In this document: positions 61,324 through 64,000 of the stretch, piece by piece
How the letters are laid out: every line of letters begins with the position of its first letter
How positions within the stretch are numbered: the stretch's first letter is position 1
From: an uncultured Clostridia bacterium
GTDB taxonomy: Bacteria; Bacillota; Clostridia; UBA1381
NCBI GenBank assembly: GCA_947623955.1
Contig: CANQIP010000001.1
Coordinates: 62,001-126,000, forward strand
Reading direction: 5' to 3'
DNA: 64,000 nt
Made by a program: the position numbers and the translations under genes
The notes under the pieces: generated by a model
What the model was told of the DNA's origin: nothing
Database searches by the model: none
What the model saw: only the letters and a program-made list of their open reading frames with translations

Positions 61324-61740
61324 TTAATTCTGGCTCTCCTTAAGCGCCGGATGGTTCGGATTTTTCATCGCTTCTTCTGCAATATCAGAAGGCATAACCT
61401 TTCTGATAAATTCAGCGGCGACTTCAGGATGCTGTATGAAGTCGACAATCATTTCCGAATAAGCCTCTGTCTGCTCGAATTCCTTGGACAATTCTTCCGA
61501 TTTGATGAATCGTCTGCCGTCATCGGTTTTCTTGCCGTATGCCTTGAGAATTATCTCCTTAAAGCATTTCATAATCGACGGCGTATCGTTTGAATCAACG
61601 ATTTTCTTGATTGCTTCCGAATAACCGCCGTATACGCCGAACTCCATATCTATAAGCTCGGCTTTGGATAAATTGAAGAAAAAGTCTTCTGTTCTTTTAA
61701 ACCCGTTATAATCGGTATAAGTGATTGTTTTCTTAATCAT
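61324..61740 (-). CDS. Tail assembly chaperone (gpG-like)
   Basis: 138 aa: TITYTDYNGFKRTEDFFFNLSKAELIDME...LKAYGKKTDDGRRFIKSEEL...YSEMIVDFIQHPEVAAEFI. This is the common tail-assembly chaperone of Firmicutes siphophages, binding the tape measure before tube polymerisation. Confidence 0.87.
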   Translation of the reverse strand: MIKKTITYTDYNGFKRTEDFFFNLSKAELIDMEFGVYGGYSEAIKKIVDSNDTPSIMKCFKEIILKAYGKKTDDGRRFIKSEELSKEFEQTEAYSEMIVDFIQHPEVAAEFIRKVMPSDIAEEAMKNPNHPALKESQN

Positions 61741-61814
61741 GATTAATTTTCTCCTTTCAAAAGTAAAAAGGGGCGAAAACCATGCTTGGAAATCGCCCCC
61801 TATCGCTTATTGCA

Positions 61815-62213
61815 TTATTCTTCGTTGAGCGTCAAGCCGGTAAGGCTATATACGCTGACTTTTGATTCCTCATTTTTGGAAACGGTAAATTTAATCTGCT
61901 GGGTGTCTTTATCAGTAATACGATAAACACAGAACTTATCGGCAGTCAAATCCACCGCGCCCTTTTTGCCATTAACGAGCTCTGTAGTTACATTCGCTCC
62001 TTCGGGAACATCAACTTTCAAGGCGAGATAGTTTCCCGACTGCTCCGATACATCCGAACCGTTGAATCCGGGATATTCGGAAACATACAAAAGCGTTCCC
62101 GAAATATCGAATTCTCCGATAACTATACCGGACTGAAGGTCACTTACGTTAAGCCCATATACATCCGTCTCTCCGTCCATGGCGTTTACGGAGAGACTAA
62201 TTATTCCCCCGCC
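61815..62213 (-). CDS. Ig-like C-terminal extension of the tail tube protein, reached by -1 frameshift
   Basis: An open frame covers this block. Its first ATG (62180) has no ribosome site, and it starts 20 nt after the tail tube stop. The frame stays open upstream through the end of the tube gene, in the -1 register. About 130 aa, strand-rich (GIVIGEFDISGTLLYVSEY, VYRITDKDTQQIKFTV), ending VYSLTGLTLNEE: an Ig-like decoration domain. Read-through would occur on the GGGGG run at 62207-62211 directly before TAA. An independent gene is the alternative. Confidence 0.65.
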   Translation of the reverse strand, partial: GGGIISLSVNAMDGETDVYGLNVSDLQSGIVIGEFDISGTLLYVSEYPGFNGSDVSEQSGNYLALKVDVPEGANVTTELVNGKKGAVDLTADKFCVYRITDKDTQQIKFTVSKNEESKVSVYSLTGLTLNEE

Positions 62214-62869
62214 GAGGTTTTAAAAATCTTTACAAGATCTTCCGGCATCGGGAACTTCGGCTCTGTATCTTCGGAACCGTAAAGCATCTTTTCGAGTTCT
62301 TCAAGCTCGCTCTTAACGCAATCCGTGCTGTTGATTTTTATATGTGCGGTAGGATCGCAGCCCTCCCAAGGCACGTCCACCGGAGTAGCTGTAGTCTCCC
62401 ATGAGAAAGTAATTGCCTCCGGATCTTCGTTTATTGTTCCGTATTCCTTGCCGCTCGGCGAAGCCTGCAAACCGTAAACAAGGTGAATCGTATAGCCATG
62501 CTTGCTGCCTTCCGTGTCATTGCCTATCTCTGTTCTGTAACAAAGTCCGAACGGAAGTCTTCTCTGCTGTCCGACGGTTACACCTTTTCCGACTTTAACC
62601 GCGCCGTCACATTCCTCAAATTCCGGCGGATATGTATATGCCTCGATTGTCGCGCCGAACTGTTCAGCCGACATAAGGTTGAGGTATTTGATATTATCCG
62701 CATAAAGCGGCGTAGGTTCTCCGCCGGACGGGTTTTCATTAACGGCAGTCAAACCGTTCCACGCAACGCCGCTGGCATACTGTCCGTCCTTGTAAGGAAA
62801 CAATACGCCTTTAGAAACGCCTGTTTCGTACAAGCGTTCGCCAATCTGATCCCATTTAATCTTAGCCAT
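62201..62869 (-). CDS. Major tail (tube) protein
   Basis: 222 aa. Phage tail tube family: start AKIKWDQIGERLYETGVSKGVLFPY, LNLMSAEQFGATIEAYTYPPEF, GLCYRTEIGNDTEGSKHGYTIHLVYGL. GGAGG before ATG 62869. The gene ends GCG GGG GAA TAA, a plausible slippery end (see the Ig-like extension). Confidence 0.92.
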   Translation of the reverse strand: MAKIKWDQIGERLYETGVSKGVLFPYKDGQYASGVAWNGLTAVNENPSGGEPTPLYADNIKYLNLMSAEQFGATIEAYTYPPEFEECDGAVKVGKGVTVGQQRRLPFGLCYRTEIGNDTEGSKHGYTIHLVYGLQASPSGKEYGTINEDPEAITFSWETTATPVDVPWEGCDPTAHIKINSTDCVKSELEELEKMLYGSEDTEPKFPMPEDLVKIFKTSAGE

Positions 62870-62883
62870 GTTATTTGTCCTCC

Positions 62884-63189
62884 TTAATAATAAATTGTAA
62901 AAACATCATGATTGAGATTGTCCGCGACATAGTGCCTGTCAAATTTACACTTCGGAAGAAGTGATACTTTCTGAACTATCGCGCTGTCCGGATCTTTATC
63001 AATCACGATAACTTGGTACATATAGTGCTGTAAATACACATCGTTATCGGCAAAGTTATTCCGAATATCGTCTCTGGAATAAACTATTGCCGGATACCGC
63101 ATACTGACATTTGTGGGAGGCTGAAAATATACTTGCCTGCTTCCGAGTGCTTCACATAATAACTCGTGCAGTTCAAGTCGTCTGTTCAT
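62884..63189 (-). CDS. Tail completion/terminator-type phage protein
   Basis: 101 aa between head-closure and tail tube genes. Compact alpha/beta sequence (LHELLCEALGSRQVYFQPP; MRYPAIVYSRDDI; YMYQVIVIDKDPDS) resembling the tail terminator/Gp-17-like group. ATG 63189 has GGGAGG and overlaps the previous gene by 17 nt. Confidence 0.72.
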   Translation of the reverse strand: MNRRLELHELLCEALGSRQVYFQPPTNVSMRYPAIVYSRDDIRNNFADNDVYLQHYMYQVIVIDKDPDSAIVQKVSLLPKCKFDRHYVADNLNHDVFTIYY

Positions 63190-63496
63190 TGTACTCGCCT
63201 CCCAAAGTCAGAATTAACCTCGGATACTGGACGTCAACCGAAGAAATCTTCCATTTGGCGCCCATATACCGAACGTATCTCATAGAATGGAAATTCTCAT
63301 TGGCGTACGGATCGGCTACTATGCTGATTTCGTTATTAACGTTAATATCGTCGTTAAGTCCGATTCCGTCTTGAAGTCTTCGAATATTGCGGTTCACGTC
63401 TCCGTAATATTCTCTCTCCGTGATGTTCTCGACCCAGACTCCCGGAGCGGTTTCTGCCATTTCGGAAAAGCCGATTTTTCCGTAAAATTTCGCCAT
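63173..63496 (-). CDS. Head closure/connector-type phage protein
   Basis: 107 aa; strand-rich (YGKIGFSEMAETAPGVWVENITEREYYGD; SMRYVRYMGAKWKISSVDVQYPRLILTLGGEYN), matching the family encoded between capsid and tail genes (DUF7253-like). Probable head-tail joining protein. Confidence 0.75.
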   Translation of the reverse strand: MAKFYGKIGFSEMAETAPGVWVENITEREYYGDVNRNIRRLQDGIGLNDDINVNNEISIVADPYANENFHSMRYVRYMGAKWKISSVDVQYPRLILTLGGEYNEQTT

Positions 63497-63511
63497 TTTG
63501 AATTTTCCTCC

Positions 63512-63676
63512 TTAAACAGGCGTAGGACCATTGTCTCCATTTGCCAACTCACCTTCGGGCATTGTCGGGATATTTATATCTTTGCCTCGCCTGATAGTAA
63601 TCTTTGCCGTTTTATCGTCAGCCTCGCTGACCTCTTCTGTCTCAACGCTCACGGCGCTTGCGATGAGACTACTCAT
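63512..63676 (-). CDS. Small phage protein following the capsid gene (54 aa)
   Basis: ATG 63676 overlaps the capsid TGA (ATGA). Acidic N-terminus (VSVETEEVSEADDKTAKITIRR) and a Pro/Gly-rich C-terminus. Too short for a head-tail adaptor; translationally coupled to the capsid gene. Function unknown. Confidence 0.65.
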   Translation of the reverse strand: MSSLIASAVSVETEEVSEADDKTAKITIRRGKDINIPTMPEGELANGDNGPTPV

Positions 63677-64000
63677 TCCCCCGCGACAGGCTCCTCCAGA
63701 GCGATAGCCGAATAAACGCGTGTAAGCGCACCGGAAAGTCTTGTTTCCATGAGGTACTTGTACTGGTTGAAGTCAATGTCGAAATCATCGAATGTCGTGA
63801 TTTCTCCGCCCTTTGTCGCGCCCGCATGATAATCATCGAGATTTACGAATATGCCGAGAAGCTTATGTTTCTTCTGATTCTTGTCTGTACGCTCCAGTCC
63901 CTCGAACTGCTCTACAGTGTGGATTTCGCCGACATTCAGCGCCGCTGCCAAGTCGCTCTTTGAATCGTAAATGCGTCTGCCGTTCATATCGCGCGCGAGA
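63673..64000 (-). CDS. Major capsid protein, C-terminal part (gene continues beyond window)
   Basis: The frame is open to the right edge (upstream codons LARD precede MNGRRIYDSKSDL). The visible ~108 residues (LLGIFVNLDDYHAGATKGGEITTFDDFDIDFNQYKYLMETRLSGALT) match the C-terminal A-domain of HK97-fold capsid proteins; ALTRVYSAIALE near the end is typical. Confidence 0.82.
   Translation of the reverse strand, partial: LARDMNGRRIYDSKSDLAAALNVGEIHTVEQFEGLERTDKNQKKHKLLGIFVNLDDYHAGATKGGEITTFDDFDIDFNQYKYLMETRLSGALTRVYSAIALEEPVAGE

Larger units (their letters stand above)
38042..64000. mobile_element. Prophage (siphovirus-type), left end at tRNA-Leu, right end outside the window
   Basis: Integrase and excisionase sit next to the tRNA, followed by lysis, tail-fibre, tail and capsid genes, almost all on the minus strand. 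Dit, Tal-like tip and tape measure with no contractile-sheath gene indicate a long non-contractile tail. Terminase, portal, replication and the main lysogeny region must lie to the right. AT content and codon use differ visibly from the GC-richer host part. Confidence 0.95.

Noticed and set aside
60757-61740. Frameshift fusion of the two tail chaperone genes
   Set aside because: The second gene has a strong ribosome site and start and a 24-nt gap; no slippery overlap is present.

Overview
The window looks like chromosome of an endospore-forming, Gram-positive anaerobe of the class Clostridia. It carries a complete spoIIIAA-AH operon, a GerMN protein, YlmC/YmxH, the lipid II amidation pair MurT/GatD, QueH, and S-layer (SLH), dockerin and cohesin-type surface proteins. 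The genus cannot be fixed from this sequence. About 38 kb is host chromosome. From 38.04 kb to the right edge it is a prophage inserted at the 3' end of a tRNA-Leu(UAA) gene.

Host part, left to right. 0-6.7 kb, minus strand: DUF512 radical SAM protein, der, plsY, gpsA, trkA, trkH (trkH runs off the left edge). 7.0-8.1 kb, plus: iron-dependent alcohol dehydrogenase. 8.2-11.8 kb, minus: de novo NAD operon nadA-nadB-nadC plus its likely repressor NiaR; a consensus promoter upstream of nadA is overlapped by a candidate NiaR operator. 12.1-17.4 kb, minus: spoIIIA operon followed by an Asp23 protein. 17.4-19.3 kb: a decayed gene, GerMN, a TSCPD protein, and fsa (plus). 19.34-20.05 kb: two tandem 358-bp copies of a par/Fst-like type I toxin-antitoxin locus. 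20.1-24.9 kb: SLH protein with duplicated domains, dockerin protein, and a divergent cohesin-type protein. 24.9-28.0 kb: rsuA-type pseudouridine synthase and an amino-acid ABC importer. 28.2-37.9 kb: mnmE, PHP phosphoesterase, nrdR, ylmC, a flippase, a membrane-anchored glucosaminidase, gatD/murT, queH. Three intergenic gaps carry related GC-rich palindromic repeats.

Prophage (38.0-64.0 kb, continuing beyond the window). Integrase and excisionase lie next to attL. Read along the minus strand from the right edge, the late genes are: capsid, head completion, tail tube (with a probable -1 frameshift into an Ig-like extension), tail chaperones, a very large tape measure (2866 aa), Dit, tail tip, tail fibres, holin and amidase. 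Between the tail-tip gene and the tail-fibre genes (45.2-48.2 kb) sits a cassette that does not look like virion genes. It holds an XRE regulator with a divergent small gene, a secreted stalk-domain protein and four small membrane proteins. Most units have their own consensus promoter and/or terminator, and some share copied promoter, spacer and terminator modules. This looks like a lysogenic-conversion (moron) island.

The most interesting signals are the duplicated toxin-antitoxin locus, in which the toxin halves are identical while the antisense halves and terminator loops have diverged; the moron island; the tail-tube frameshift; and the dockerin/cohesin/SLH locus.
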